A DNA stretch of 32,991 bases from JBBQKI01 sp038326725 (GCA_038326725.1 JBBQKI010000023.1:1-32991); one strand, 5' to 3'; positions 7,055 to 15,903 are shown, counted from the stretch's first letter. Translations and numbers: made by a program. The notes: a model not told the origin generated them from the letters alone.

Positions 7055-8353
7055 TTATTCCCCAACCTTGCTCAAAAAGTCAATATCATTTTCCACCGTA
7101 AGCAAAAGTAAACTCGTGGCGGTGCAAAACACAGGGCTGGTAATGCAGTGATGGCCGTTCCAACTGCCGTCTTCATTTTGAATTTTTAAGATACGCCCGC
7201 TCATATCGTCATACCATTTTTTCCAGTCCTTATCATTGTTTACTACCAAGGATTCCCCAGTTTGCAGGAAACTTAAAAACTCTTCGCCACCATTATTGCC
7301 AAACCCGTTCAACACATCTTCGTCTTGCGCGCTTTTCTTAGCAGATTGATATACATTATACGAAGTTGCAACGCCCGCAGCCTTACCTTCCAATATTCCC
7401 GCTTTCATTAAATTTTCAGCGGTGATGGGTGCGTTCTCTTCCAATTTTCCGGCCTTGATTGCTTTTTTAATGGTTTCTTCTGCCTTACGTGCTTCCTTAG
7501 CACTTGCTCTTACACTGCCGCTTACGGAATAGAGCATCACTCCCGCCCCGTCCTCCGTGCGAATATTCCCTGTTTTATCGTCATAATTGCTTTTTTGATA
7601 TTCCCGCGAAAGTTCCAAAACTTCTTCGTCAACCTCCGCCCCAACAGCTTCTGCGGCTTCCAGTGCACTAGTGGCCAATCCGCTTTGCAAAACCCCGGCC
7701 CAGCCTGCCCCGCTCTGTTTTCCCTGGCTATCGGTACCGTTTTGGATTTTTGATACACAAATGTCCAAACATCGTTGCACCCGTTTTTTATCGACATTTT
7801 TTAAATTCCTGTCCAAAACATTCGAGAGGAATTGGGCAGTTAAAACTGCGTCAATATTTTCTCCCAACTTACTTTGAATTTGGGTACCACGGTTTTCGGT
7901 GATGTACGGGCTGTTTTTTGGGGTGTTCTCAACGGTTTCCAAAAGATATTGCAAAACCTTTTTAAGGTTTTGGGCATTGTTTCCTTGATCAAGGGTGTTG
8001 CCGCTCCTTAAAAAAGCCATCCCTACCATAGCCGAGGTTGCAGGATCAGCAGGAACGGCGTGCGGGTCTATGATTTCTTGGTGAGAATGGCTGCCCGCCC
8101 CGTAGCCACCGTTTGGCAATTGTGCCTCCGAAAGCCACGACAGCCCGTCGCGGACCGAAAAGTTGAGGTTTTCATCGTTTTTGTAAATACTGAAATCTTG
8201 GGAAGATTGCTCCCCCATTACCGTCATAAACACACAACCATCACTGGGTTTCAGCACGCGTTTTGTTTCCGGATAGGAATTTTCGGGATTGAAAAATGTA
8301 AAAAAGGTTCCCAATAAAAGGACCGGAAAAGCAAATAACAATTTTGTTTTCAT
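7055..8353 (-). CDS. Secreted alpha/alpha-toroid (prenyltransferase/squalene-oxidase repeat-like) protein
   Basis: This is a 432-residue protein with an N-terminal signal or anchor (MKTKLLFAFPVLLLGTFFTF). The body looks like an alpha/alpha toroid: VRDGLSWLSEAQLPNGGYGAG (about 67-87), ATSAMVGMAFLRSG, DAVLTAQFLSNVLDR, AGVLQSGLATSALEAAEAVG and ILKIQNEDGSWNGHHCITSP near the end, followed by FCTATSLLLLT. The Q-x-x-D/N-G-x-W/Y-G pattern recurs in the squalene cyclase and prenyltransferase beta-subunit repeat family. The acidic DxDD motif of true squalene-hopene cyclases is absent. A helical charged insert (about 280-330) breaks the toroid. Its role is unknown; a binding or scaffold protein in the periplasm is more likely than a cyclase. 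It is divergent from the diheme cytochrome gene. Confidence 0.65.
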   Translation of the reverse strand: MKTKLLFAFPVLLLGTFFTFFNPENSYPETKRVLKPSDGCVFMTVMGEQSSQDFSIYKNDENLNFSVRDGLSWLSEAQLPNGGYGAGSHSHQEIIDPHAVPADPATSAMVGMAFLRSGNTLDQGNNAQNLKKVLQYLLETVENTPKNSPYITENRGTQIQSKLGENIDAVLTAQFLSNVLDRNLKNVDKKRVQRCLDICVSKIQNGTDSQGKQSGAGWAGVLQSGLATSALEAAEAVGAEVDEEVLELSREYQKSNYDDKTGNIRTEDGAGVMLYSVSGSVRASAKEARKAEETIKKAIKAGKLEENAPITAENLMKAGILEGKAAGVATSYNVYQSAKKSAQDEDVLNGFGNNGGEEFLSFLQTGESLVVNNDKDWKKWYDDMSGRILKIQNEDGSWNGHHCITSPVFCTATSLLLLTVENDIDFLSKVGE

Positions 8354-8537
8354 AATAAAGTGGTTTTAAAATTCCTTTCGAAACTACTTTGGGAAAAATG
8401 AAATTGAAACTTGGTTTTAGGGAAAGCCGATTTTGAATGAGGGAAGTGATTGTTTGAAGCTTTAATTTTCAAATGTAAAGATTGCCATTGGTTTGATTTT
8501 CGTATTTTTAGCCCCGCCTTAATTTATACAGAAGAAA

Positions 8538-9797
8538 ATGAACAAGTCCCTAATTTGCCTTTTAATACTATTCGGTTTTTTAATGATTTCTTGTGGCAGC
8601 GATGATTATTCTCCATCCGAGGATACAGAAAATCCAACATCGCCCGCCAACCTTACCGCTTCAAATATTGAAGAAACCACGTTGCAACTAAACTGGACCG
8701 CGGCTTCCGATAATGTGGGCGTTTCGCACTATCGCATTTATATGGATGGCGAAATGAGTTTGGACAATGTTAGCGGCACTTCGGTGTCCATTAGCGGTTT
8801 GACAGCAAATGAAGCTTATACTTTTTATGTTACGGCGGTTGATGCCATGGAAAATGAATCATCGCCCAGCAATACTTTAAACGTAAACACTATTTTGGCG
8901 GATGTTTCTTTCTTGCCCCTCCTTTCCCAAATGGGCGTTTTTACAACTACAATGTCTCAATTGATTCCGGTAGAGGGGGTTCAGATTTATGAAATAAACA
9001 GCGAACTTTTTACGGATTATGCAAAAAAACAACGGTTGGTCCGTTTGCCCAACGGTCAAAAAATGCGGGAAAACGATTCCGACCTTTTGCCTTTGTTCCC
9101 GGACAATACGTTGATTGCGAAAACTTTTTACTACAATATTGACGATCGCGACCCGGGCTTGGGGAAAAAAATAATCGAGACTCGTATCCTTTTAAAAATT
9201 GAGGGTAGTTGGCAGGTGGGCGATTATATCTGGAACTCAGCACAGACCGAAGCAACCTATCGAGAAACGGGAAGTACTGAAGCTATAAGCTATATCGATA
9301 TTGATGGAAACACACAAAATGTGGCTTATATTATTCCTTCAAAACAGGATTGTTTTACTTGCCATAACAACAGTGCCAACACATTTCCCATTGGGATGAA
9401 GTTGCGAAACATGAACTTTATTCCTTCGTACACCGGTCAAAACCAATTGGATTATTTTACCGCAAACGGCTTGTTGGAAGGGGCAGTTTCCAGTGAAATA
9501 ACCGTATTGCCGGACTGGACCGATGGAACGAATTCCCTTTCCGATCGTGCCCGGGCCTATATGGAAATAAACTGTGCGCACTGTCACCAACCCGGTGGAC
9601 CCGTTCCTCCGGTATATAACTTGGATTTGAGATTGGAAACCCCCTATGAAGATTCCGGGATTTCGGACAGCCGCTTGGGGATTTTGGATCGGTTTGAAAG
9701 TACAGAACCTTTCTACCGTATGCCGCAACTAGGGCGAACCGTTGTTCATGACGAAGCACTTCTAATGCTTACCGAATATATCGATTCTTTGGATTAA
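8538..9797 (+). CDS. Lipoprotein with fibronectin type III domain and SO2930-type diheme cytochrome domain
   Basis: This is a 419-residue lipoprotein (LMISCG, Cys 19). Residues about 32-118 form a fibronectin type III domain (TSPANLTASNIEETTLQLNW ... SHYRIYMDG ... SSPSNTLNV). From about 125 on it matches the conserved protein family known as HNE_0200/SO2930: VQIYEINSELFTDYAKKQRL, FPDNTLIAKTFYYN, KKIIETRILLK, YIWNSAQTEAT and GQNQLDYFTANGLL. Two c-type haem motifs are visible: CFTCH (272-276) and CAHCH (346-350). It is thus probably a membrane-anchored electron carrier or oxidoreductase facing the periplasm or the outside. The partner and substrate of the family are not established. A good terminator follows the stop. 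Confidence 0.85.
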   Translation: MNKSLICLLILFGFLMISCGSDDYSPSEDTENPTSPANLTASNIEETTLQLNWTAASDNVGVSHYRIYMDGEMSLDNVSGTSVSISGLTANEAYTFYVTAVDAMENESSPSNTLNVNTILADVSFLPLLSQMGVFTTTMSQLIPVEGVQIYEINSELFTDYAKKQRLVRLPNGQKMRENDSDLLPLFPDNTLIAKTFYYNIDDRDPGLGKKIIETRILLKIEGSWQVGDYIWNSAQTEATYRETGSTEAISYIDIDGNTQNVAYIIPSKQDCFTCHNNSANTFPIGMKLRNMNFIPSYTGQNQLDYFTANGLLEGAVSSEITVLPDWTDGTNSLSDRARAYMEINCAHCHQPGGPVPPVYNLDLRLETPYEDSGISDSRLGILDRFESTEPFYRMPQLGRTVVHDEALLMLTEYIDSLD

Positions 9798-9818
9798 TTT
9801 TTTCTTCACAACCTTCAA

Positions 9819-9846
9819 AAGCTGCATTCGTGCGGCTTTTTTTTAT
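9819..9846 (+). terminator. Rho-independent terminator after the cytochrome gene
   Basis: AAGCTGCA, loop TTCG, TGCGGCTT (one T-G pair), then a run of eight or more T. The UUCG-type tetraloop and the U-tract make this a strong terminator. Confidence 0.85.
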
Positions 9847-9943
9847 TGATTATAATTTTATTATTAAGGTAATATTTATTTAAAATTAAACCATCGCTCT
9901 AAGTGTTGGTCAAACCTATATTGAACAATTAAAAACCTATGAT

Positions 9944-10363
9944 ATGAAAAATGCAATGATTATCTGTATGCTATTTTTGGTGGTTGCCATGAATGCTCAA
10001 ACCCCTAAAAGTGATAAAGATGAAGCCCTTCTTGAAAAAAGGGAGAAAATGAAGAACCTTTCCTCGGAACAAAAAGCAGACCTAAGGGTTAAGAAAATGA
10101 CCAAAAAGCTTGAACTCTCCGAAGTTCAAAAATCGCAACTAAAAAAGTTATTTTTAGGAAAATCCAAAAAGAGAATGGCTAATCGTGAAACCACGAAAGA
10201 AGATAAAGCAGCCATGAGTGCCGAAGAACTTTCTGCGATGCGGGCCAAAAAGATGGAGCAAAAAGCTGAATATAAAAGCCAAATGAAAGCTATTTTGACC
10301 GATGCTCAATATGCAACTTGGGAAAGCGAAATGGCAAGGGGTAAAAATAAAAGCCGGAATTAA
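9944..10363 (+). CDS. Small secreted Spy/CpxP-like helical protein (DUF4890-like)
   Basis: A 139-residue product with a signal peptide (MKNAMIICMLFLVVAMNAQ). The mature chain is almost all charged amphipathic helix: EKREKMKNLSSEQKADLRVK, KKLELSEVQKSQLKKLFL and AILTDAQYATWESEMA. The repeated L-s/t-x-x-Q-x-x-x-L spacing is that of the LTXXQ motif in Spy/CpxP-type periplasmic chaperones and of DUF4890 proteins in Bacteroidota. Function is inferred only: buffering of unfolded or envelope proteins or sensing of envelope stress. High Lys content gives a basic protein. The next gene is a smaller member of the same kind, with 99 bases between, so each may have its own promoter. Confidence 0.7.
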   Translation: MKNAMIICMLFLVVAMNAQTPKSDKDEALLEKREKMKNLSSEQKADLRVKKMTKKLELSEVQKSQLKKLFLGKSKKRMANRETTKEDKAAMSAEELSAMRAKKMEQKAEYKSQMKAILTDAQYATWESEMARGKNKSRN

Positions 10364-10462
10364 GCCGATGATTTTCCTTAAATAATTTTTGGCTCAATAA
10401 TTGAATAGTTTATCATTCAAAATAGTTACTTTAGTAACATTAAAAATTTAAAACCAAAAACA

Positions 10463-10810
10463 ATGAAAAATCTATTTACAGTAATTGCTTTCGCATTTGT
10501 AATGCTTTTTGTAGTTCAAAACGCTTCTGCACAATCTTTGTCTGAAGATGCTAATAGGCCTGAGGTTATAGCCAAAGCAGAAGTTGCAAAACTTACCACC
10601 GCATTGGATTTGACCGGAGATCAAGGCCGCGCTATTTTTAGGTCATTGGTTGCGAATGAAGTAAATTACCAAAAACACATTACTGGTAAAGATGCAAACA
10701 ATGCTGAAGTAATTGCCAACAAGAAAAAATTTGATGGCGTTTTACAGGATGCGATGAAGAAAAACCTGACGGAAGCTCAGTATTCCAAATGGTTGGGCAT
10801 GCAGAAATAA
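10463..10810 (+). CDS. Small secreted helical protein, Spy-like
   Basis: A 115-residue product with a signal peptide (MKNLFTVIAFAFVMLFVVQN, cleavage after ASA). The mature part is helical: VAKLTTALDLTGDQGRAIF and NLTEAQYSKWLGMQK carry the L-T-x-x-Q spacing seen in the 9944 gene, and both genes end with an x-LT(E/D)AQY(S/A)xW segment. The two are probably distant paralogues in the same periplasmic chaperone-like group. A short inverted repeat (GTTAC TTTA GTAAC) lies about 30 bases upstream of the start. A terminator follows the stop directly. No partner is evident. Confidence 0.68.
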   Translation: MKNLFTVIAFAFVMLFVVQNASAQSLSEDANRPEVIAKAEVAKLTTALDLTGDQGRAIFRSLVANEVNYQKHITGKDANNAEVIANKKKFDGVLQDAMKKNLTEAQYSKWLGMQK

Positions 10811-10829
10811 TTAATTGAAATAAATATTG

Positions 10830-10866
10830 ACCCTTCCTAAATCAATTTTTAGGGAGGGTTTTTTAT
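10830..10866 (+). terminator. Terminator of the small helical protein gene
   Basis: ACCCTTCCTAAA pairs with TTTTAGGGAGGGT (one G-T pair) and is followed by a run of six T. It overlaps the last codons of hemL, which ends at 10863 on the other strand. Confidence 0.8.
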
Positions 10867-12152
10867 TGCAGTTTTTTAGTCACTTTTCTACAAGCTTCAA
10901 TGGTAAAATCCAGATCTTCATAGGTAAGTGCATCGCACACAAACCAAGTTTCAAATGCGCTGGGGGGAATGTAAACCCCCTCATTCAACATTTTGTGGAA
11001 GAAAATTTTAAAATTTTCGGTATTTGCAATTACGGCAGAAGCAAAATCGGTTACGGGGTTTTCAGAGAAATGTATAGACATCATCGAACCCACCCTATTA
11101 ATGGTATGTTGAATATTGTTTTCTAAAAGTACTTCGTTTAATCCTTTTTGTAAGTATTCAGTTTTTTCGTTCAGTGAAGAAAAAATATCAGGCTTTGAGT
11201 TCAATTCTGAAAGCATGGCAAAACCCGCTGCCATGGCCAAAGGGTTTCCGCTTAAAGTGCCGGCTTGATAAACCGGGCCGTCAGGGGCAAGATAATCCAT
11301 GATTTCCTTTCGTGCAGCGAAGGCACCTACGGGCAAACCCCCGCCAATCACTTTTCCGAAGGCAACAATATCCGCATTTATTCCGAATAGTTCTTGCGCG
11401 CCACCTTTCGCGAGACGAAAACCAGTCATCACTTCATCAAATATCAAAAGGATTTGGTTTGCATCGCATAAATCGCGAAGGCCTTTCAAAAAGCCATCTT
11501 TCGGGGAGATGCACCCCATGTTCCCTGCGACGGGTTCAATTATGATACAGGCTATTTCTTCTTTGTTTTTAGCAATAATTTCCGCAACATTTTCCAAATC
11601 ATTATAATTTGTCAAAAGGGTATCTTTCGCAGTACCTGCAGTAACTCCGGGGCTGTTAGGTTTCCCGAAAGTGATAGCCCCACTCCCAGCCTGTATCAAA
11701 AACGAATCGCTATGGCCGTGATAACAGCCCGCAAATTTTATTATTTTGTCTTTCGCGGTAAAGCCTCGTGCCAAGCGTACGGCGCTCATGCATGCCTCGG
11801 TGCCACTGTTCACAAAACGGATTTTGTCAATATTTGGCACCATGGAAACTGCCAAGGTCGCTATTTCAGTTTCAATTTCGGTGGGCATCCCAAAGGAAGT
11901 GCCAAGTTTTGCTTTTTCAATAATGGCATTTACAACAGGGTCATAAGCATGGCCCAAAATCATTGGGCCCCAAGAATTTATATAATCGATTAACTTATTG
12001 CCATCAACATCAAAGAGGTAAGCTCCTTTTGCTTTTTCAACGAAAACTGGAGTTCCACCCACGGCATTAAATGCCCTGACTGGTGAATTCACCCCTCCGG
12101 GAATCACACGTTGCGCTTCTTTAAACAAAGAACTGCTTCTTTGATATTTCAT
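10863..12152 (-). CDS. hemL: Glutamate-1-semialdehyde 2,1-aminomutase
   Basis: HemL turns glutamate-1-semialdehyde into 5-aminolevulinate, the first committed tetrapyrrole precursor in the C5 pathway. The 429-residue product has the expected length and the family motifs: VIPGGVNSPVRAFNAVGGTP (17-36), NSGTEACMSAVRLARG (115-130), CYHGHSDSFL (143-152), LLIFDEVMTGFRL (235-247, Asp 239 contacting PLP) and AFGKVIGGGLPVGAF with PLP lysine K267. It is the last gene of a minus-strand unit: six bases separate its ATG from the stop of the glucosaminidase gene. The link between haem synthesis and a peptidoglycan hydrolase looks like a shared transcript, not a shared task. Confidence 0.97.
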   Translation of the reverse strand: MKYQRSSSLFKEAQRVIPGGVNSPVRAFNAVGGTPVFVEKAKGAYLFDVDGNKLIDYINSWGPMILGHAYDPVVNAIIEKAKLGTSFGMPTEIETEIATLAVSMVPNIDKIRFVNSGTEACMSAVRLARGFTAKDKIIKFAGCYHGHSDSFLIQAGSGAITFGKPNSPGVTAGTAKDTLLTNYNDLENVAEIIAKNKEEIACIIIEPVAGNMGCISPKDGFLKGLRDLCDANQILLIFDEVMTGFRLAKGGAQELFGINADIVAFGKVIGGGLPVGAFAARKEIMDYLAPDGPVYQAGTLSGNPLAMAAGFAMLSELNSKPDIFSSLNEKTEYLQKGLNEVLLENNIQHTINRVGSMMSIHFSENPVTDFASAVIANTENFKIFFHKMLNEGVYIPPSAFETWFVCDALTYEDLDFTIEACRKVTKKLQ

Positions 12153-12158
12153 AAAATA

Positions 12159-12986
12159 TTATTGGTTTTTAACTTGATGAAGATACAACACCTGCCCGAT
12201 CGATATGTCGTTGGATTGCAATCCGTTATAATCCTTCAAGGTTTCTATTGGAATGTTGAAGCGGCGTGAAATATTATATAAAGTATCACCCTTAAGTACG
12301 GTATAGGTATTTATTTTGGAATTATCGGGATTTATATAGCTGGCCTTTTTCCCCAAAACCTCATCGTCATATTTTTTTAGGTCGAACCTTTCAATAAGGC
12401 TGATAAGCTTCTCCGGATATTTGGGGTCGGTTGCATAACCGGCTTTTCGAAGGCCTTTCGCCCATCCTTCATAATCATCTTTTTTAAGTTTAAATAATTC
12501 GGCATAACGGCTTCGTGTGGTCAAAAACAAGGAATGATCTCGATAGGAATATTTTGGATCGGTGTATTTCCGGAAACATTCCTGAAGTTCATCATCATCG
12601 TGGTAAACGCGGTCGCCCGTCCAATCGTGGCATTTTATCCCAAAATGGTTATTGCCTTTACGTGTAAGTTCGCCATTGCCAGCCCCGCTTTCCAAAATGC
12701 CCTGTGCCAGCGTAATGCTTGCAGGAATACCGTATTGCAACATTTCTTCTTTCGCTATTTCGCTGTAAGTATCCACATAATATTGAACCAATTCGTTATA
12801 GGAAAGGTTTTTGGGGGGAATTTCAATAGCCTTTTTTTCCACTCTAACTTCCCTATTTGGCTTTTTAATAGAAACCACTTTTTCGGTGGGTGGTTTTTTT
12901 CTGTGGGAAACCCCTTTTTTCTTGGTTTTGCAACCGCTGAAACATAAAAGGCCAATAAGAAGAATGGTACTTATCCTAAGGAACAT
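12159..12986 (-). CDS. Glucosaminidase/LysM lipoprotein (peptidoglycan hydrolase)
   Basis: This 275-residue lipoprotein (LLCFSGC, Cys 19) has a Lys/Pro-rich linker (20-60), a glucosaminidase domain of the FlgJ/AtlA type (about 62-215) and a C-terminal LysM domain (226-270, YTVLKGDTLYNISRRFNIPI). The glycosidase part shows AQGILESGAGNGEL with the likely catalytic acid E99, then KGNNHFGIKC and YSYRDHSLFLTTRSRYAELF. It should cut the N-acetylglucosaminyl bond in glycan strands from an outer- or inner-membrane anchor. Bacteroidota often place this gene beside a PLP-dependent ACC-deaminase homologue and hemL, as here. The start lies one base after the stop of the upstream gene, so translational coupling is likely. 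Confidence 0.92.
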   Translation of the reverse strand: MFLRISTILLIGLLCFSGCKTKKKGVSHRKKPPTEKVVSIKKPNREVRVEKKAIEIPPKNLSYNELVQYYVDTYSEIAKEEMLQYGIPASITLAQGILESGAGNGELTRKGNNHFGIKCHDWTGDRVYHDDDELQECFRKYTDPKYSYRDHSLFLTTRSRYAELFKLKKDDYEGWAKGLRKAGYATDPKYPEKLISLIERFDLKKYDDEVLGKKASYINPDNSKINTYTVLKGDTLYNISRRFNIPIETLKDYNGLQSNDISIGQVLYLHQVKNQ

Positions 12987-12987
12987 A

Positions 12988-13908
12988 TTAAAGATTGATT
13001 ATGGGTAAGTTTTTCGTTTTTAATTTTTGGTTCATTCCGGCAATGCCTTGTAAACCCCCGGTATGAATGGCTAAAATACTGGAATTTTCCCTAAAATAGC
13101 CTTTTTTTAAAAGCTCAAAAATCCCGAACATCATTTTTCCTGTGTAAATAGGATCCAACAAAATGCCATTTTCGGTTTTGAAATTGTTGATAAAACGAAT
13201 TAATTCCGAATCTATTTTGGCATAACCGCCAAAACAAAAATCATCAAGGATTTTAAAATTGGTTTTTGAAGTGTATTTTTTTATTTCTTCCGTTTGAAAA
13301 AACCCTTTCAAAGCCGAAAAACCAAGAATGGTTTGATGGGGTTTTGAAGATTTCAAGATACCTGCTATGGTGCCGCCGGTTCCCACGGGAATACAGATAT
13401 AATCATACAACTCATCCCCTTCCGAAAGGATTTCTTCACATCCTTTTACCGCCAACTTATTGGTCCCGCCTTCGGGAAGTATGTAACAATTGCCAAACTT
13501 TTCCTTTAATTCCTCTAAAAAAAATGACTCGGATTTTCGAGAATAATCTTCCCTCGAAATAAAATGTAGCTGCATCCCGCAACTTTCAGCAAAAAATAAA
13601 GTGGGGTTTTCGGGAATTTTTGTGGACAGTTCTTCGCCCCGAATTATACCGATGGTTTTAAACCCAAATTCTTTCCCGGCGGAAGCAACTGCTGCAATAT
13701 GATTGGAAAACGCCCCCCCAAAAGCTAGCAATACTTTACAATTTTGCATTTTGGCCTCTAATAAATTGTATTTCAATTTCCGGAATTTGTTTCCAGAAAT
13801 ATATGAATGGATTGAATCTTCCCTTTTTAAAAAAAGGGAATAGTTCTTTTGGGTAAGGCTTTTAATTGAAATTTTTTGGTTTACAACGGAAATTGGTTGG
13901 GAAATCAC
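12988..13908 (-). CDS. 1-aminocyclopropane-1-carboxylate deaminase / D-cysteine desulfhydrase family enzyme
   Basis: This 306-residue PLP enzyme has the fold type II marks SGNKFRKLKYN (38-48, with the PLP lysine K41), AFGGAFSNHIAA (62-73) and PVGTGGTIAGI, the phosphate-binding loop. It belongs to the group holding ACC deaminase and D-cysteine desulfhydrase; the sequence alone does not tell which substrate is used, and ACC deaminase activity needs particular Tyr residues I cannot assign. It starts with GTG at 13908; no in-frame ATG gives the conserved beginning. It heads the minus-strand unit with the glucosaminidase and hemL genes. The upstream 200 bases are very A/T-rich and hold the divergent promoter of the fibre-like genes. 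Confidence 0.87.
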   Translation of the reverse strand: MISQPISVVNQKISIKSLTQKNYSLFLKREDSIHSYISGNKFRKLKYNLLEAKMQNCKVLLAFGGAFSNHIAAVASAGKEFGFKTIGIIRGEELSTKIPENPTLFFAESCGMQLHFISREDYSRKSESFFLEELKEKFGNCYILPEGGTNKLAVKGCEEILSEGDELYDYICIPVGTGGTIAGILKSSKPHQTILGFSALKGFFQTEEIKKYTSKTNFKILDDFCFGGYAKIDSELIRFINNFKTENGILLDPIYTGKMMFGIFELLKKGYFRENSSILAIHTGGLQGIAGMNQKLKTKNLPIINL

Positions 13909-14063
13909 ATTTTCTTTTCTTCAAAACTAATAAAAACATAGCCCGTTGGTTCTAAATTTTTTTTTAAATGTTATTTTTTTGTACGTATTCACCTATAAAA
14001 TATTATGAATTATGTAAGAATTTTACGTCAAATTAAGAATAAACGTATTTTTAATCGAAATTA

Positions 14064-14096
14064 TTTGCTTTTAAACGTTAATTTATGTTAATATTG
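14064..14096 (+). promoter_or_regulatory. Likely promoter of the fibre-like gene cluster
   Basis: TTTG (14064-14067), 21 bases, then TAATATTG (14089-14096), one mismatch from TAnnTTTG. Transcription would begin near 14102, about 20 bases before the ATG at 14122. No other good start site was seen before the next genes, but their gaps (about 80 and 37 bases) leave room for extra promoters. Confidence 0.45.
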
Positions 14097-14121
14097 CCCA
14101 ACCAAATAAATATCAATTAAA

Positions 14122-14940
14122 ATGAAACTCAACCATATTATCAAGCAGTTTTCCCTTGCCTGTATTTTTCTGTTATCCTTTTCCATGATTAATGCACAAG
14201 TGGGGATTAATACCACCACGCCCGCAAACGGCGCCTTATTGGATATTTCAAGTTCCGATAAAGGTTTTTTGATGACCCGGGTTGCGCTTACAGGAACTAA
14301 TGATGTTACTACCATTACACCTTCTGCTACAACTGGTCTTATGGTTTATAATATGGTTACTGCCGGGGCTTTACCCGTACAGGTAACCCCAGGTTTCTAT
14401 TATTGGAGCGGAAGCCAATGGTGTAGGTTTTATAATAAAGGATATGCATTAAAGTATGATCAAACTTCAGAAGTTACCGCAAATACAAATAGTTCCATAT
14501 ATACACCTATTCCCGATCTCGACACTGGAGTTATCCCGATTCCTTATAGTGGCACTTATCAAATTAGGGTTGAAGCTCATTATGCTTCGGGAAACTTGGT
14601 ATCAACCTCTGCCGAAGGAGTTGGACAAGGATCAATTAGTCTTTTTATGGGAACCAATGGCGGGACACCGGTTAATGTTAAGGAAACTTATGTTACATCC
14701 ACTTCAAAGCGAATCAATACAACAACAATAAATAACCTTGCTCAAAATGCAACTATTATTTACACTGCAGATCTGGATGTAGAAAATACCTATCAATTTG
14801 CGGTACAGGGCAGGCAGTGGCAAATAACAAATGTCCTAACCGGAGCTTTTGGGAAAAACACCAACAGCTATTCAGGATCTACTGGTACTGATAATGCACA
14901 AAGAGGATCTTTGACCCTTACCCTTTTAAAACAATTTTAG
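14122..14940 (+). CDS. Secreted fibre/adhesin-like protein, paralogue 1
   Basis: This 272-residue protein has a signal peptide (1 to about 25, ending SMINAQ). The mature N-terminus, VGINTTTPANGALLDISSSD followed by KGFLMTRVALTGTND, is the module seen at the start of many flavobacterial fibre-like and phage tail-fibre-like proteins. Next come PGFYYWSGSQWCRFY and a beta-rich C-terminal half (about 115-272: PYSGTYQIRVEAHYASG, KETYVTSTSKRINT, NTYQFAVQGRQWQ) that ends LTLTLLKQF. The C-terminal half reads like a jelly-roll/C1q-like head (inference). There is no T9SS sorting domain or lipobox, so it may be held on the surface through partners. Two paralogues follow in the same direction. Confidence 0.72.
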   Translation: MKLNHIIKQFSLACIFLLSFSMINAQVGINTTTPANGALLDISSSDKGFLMTRVALTGTNDVTTITPSATTGLMVYNMVTAGALPVQVTPGFYYWSGSQWCRFYNKGYALKYDQTSEVTANTNSSIYTPIPDLDTGVIPIPYSGTYQIRVEAHYASGNLVSTSAEGVGQGSISLFMGTNGGTPVNVKETYVTSTSKRINTTTINNLAQNATIIYTADLDVENTYQFAVQGRQWQITNVLTGAFGKNTNSYSGSTGTDNAQRGSLTLTLLKQF

Positions 14941-15020
14941 TAAGAATCTTGAAATTGGATTTCTTATCCCTATGATACAATGTTGTGTTTATAACAATCA
15001 AATTTCTAAAAGTTAGCATT

Positions 15021-15866
15021 ATGAATATTACCTGTCTTAAAAGAATAATTCTAATATCTCTACTAGGTTCATTGTTTTTGATGAACAAAACAGTTAATGC
15101 CCAAGTTGGGATAAACACAGCTGTGCCCGACTTAGGAGCACTTTTAGAAATAGAGAGCACCAATAAAGGATTCCTTATGACAAGGGTTTCCCTAACGGGA
15201 AATAATGATGTTATTACAGTTACTCCCGCTCCAGTGTCAATAGGGGTAATGGTATATAATACCGCAACCGCCGGATCTGGTGCTACAAAGGTAACCCCCG
15301 GCTTTTACTACTGGAACGGAAGTAATTGGCGTAGATTCTATAATCAAGGCTACACTTTACTTTACAATCAAACGGCCGCCGTAACAGCAAGCTCGAGCAA
15401 TATAACATATAGGACATTAACAGGCTTGGACACTGGGAACATTACTGTTCCATTTAGTGGTATTTACCAAATTAGGGTTGAAGGATATTATGCAGCGGGA
15501 AACTTTACTGCGGGTTCACCAACGGGCGATGGGGCGAGTCAAGGCTCGATCAGTCTTGCAATGAGAACAAATTCTGGTCCTATAACTACCTTAAAGGAAA
15601 CCTATTTAACCTCATCTTCTAAACGAATTCTGGTTGGAAGCACCACAACTTTACTGAATGGATTAGCGCAATCCGCAACTATTATTTACAATATTGACCT
15701 TACTGCCGGTACTACTTACAGATTTGAAGTACGAGGACGGGAATGGCTGGCAAATAATGTTGCAGCGGGAATTTTTGGTAAAAACACCAGTGCTTATACG
15801 GGTGCTAATTCCGTAAATGATGCTCAAAGAGGCTCTATGTCCATTTCACTTATTAAACAATATTAA
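15021..15866 (+). CDS. Secreted fibre/adhesin-like protein, paralogue 2
   Basis: I choose the ATG at 15021, not the GTG at 14985, because it gives a normal signal peptide (MNITCLKRIILISLLGSLFL to VNAQ). The 281-residue product is closely related to the gene before it: VGINTAVPDLGALLEIESTN, KGFLMTRVSLTGNNDVI, PGFYYWNGSNWRRFYNQGYT, PFSGIYQIRVEGYYAAGNF, KETYLTSSSKRI and an end reading GSMSISLIKQY. Identity along the whole length points to a rather recent tandem duplication. The spacing between paralogues 1 and 2 is about 80 bases, with no terminator seen. Confidence 0.72.
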   Translation: MNITCLKRIILISLLGSLFLMNKTVNAQVGINTAVPDLGALLEIESTNKGFLMTRVSLTGNNDVITVTPAPVSIGVMVYNTATAGSGATKVTPGFYYWNGSNWRRFYNQGYTLLYNQTAAVTASSSNITYRTLTGLDTGNITVPFSGIYQIRVEGYYAAGNFTAGSPTGDGASQGSISLAMRTNSGPITTLKETYLTSSSKRILVGSTTTLLNGLAQSATIIYNIDLTAGTTYRFEVRGREWLANNVAAGIFGKNTSAYTGANSVNDAQRGSMSISLIKQY

Positions 15867-15903
15867 GGTTAAACTTATAAACCTAAACCCTTAATTTTTT
15901 ATT

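Noticed and set aside
10421..10434. GTTAC-TTTA-GTAAC inverted repeat before the gene at 10463
   Set aside because: Only 5-bp arms in A/T-rich DNA; may be chance. No matching regulator nearby.
10863..11126. Plus-strand frame across the hemL end
   Set aside because: Shadow of hemL, which has complete family motifs on the minus strand; this frame has no motif of its own.
14985..15020. Upstream GTG start for fibre paralogue 2
   Set aside because: Adds 12 residues before a complete signal peptide; the ATG at 15021 matches the other paralogues better.
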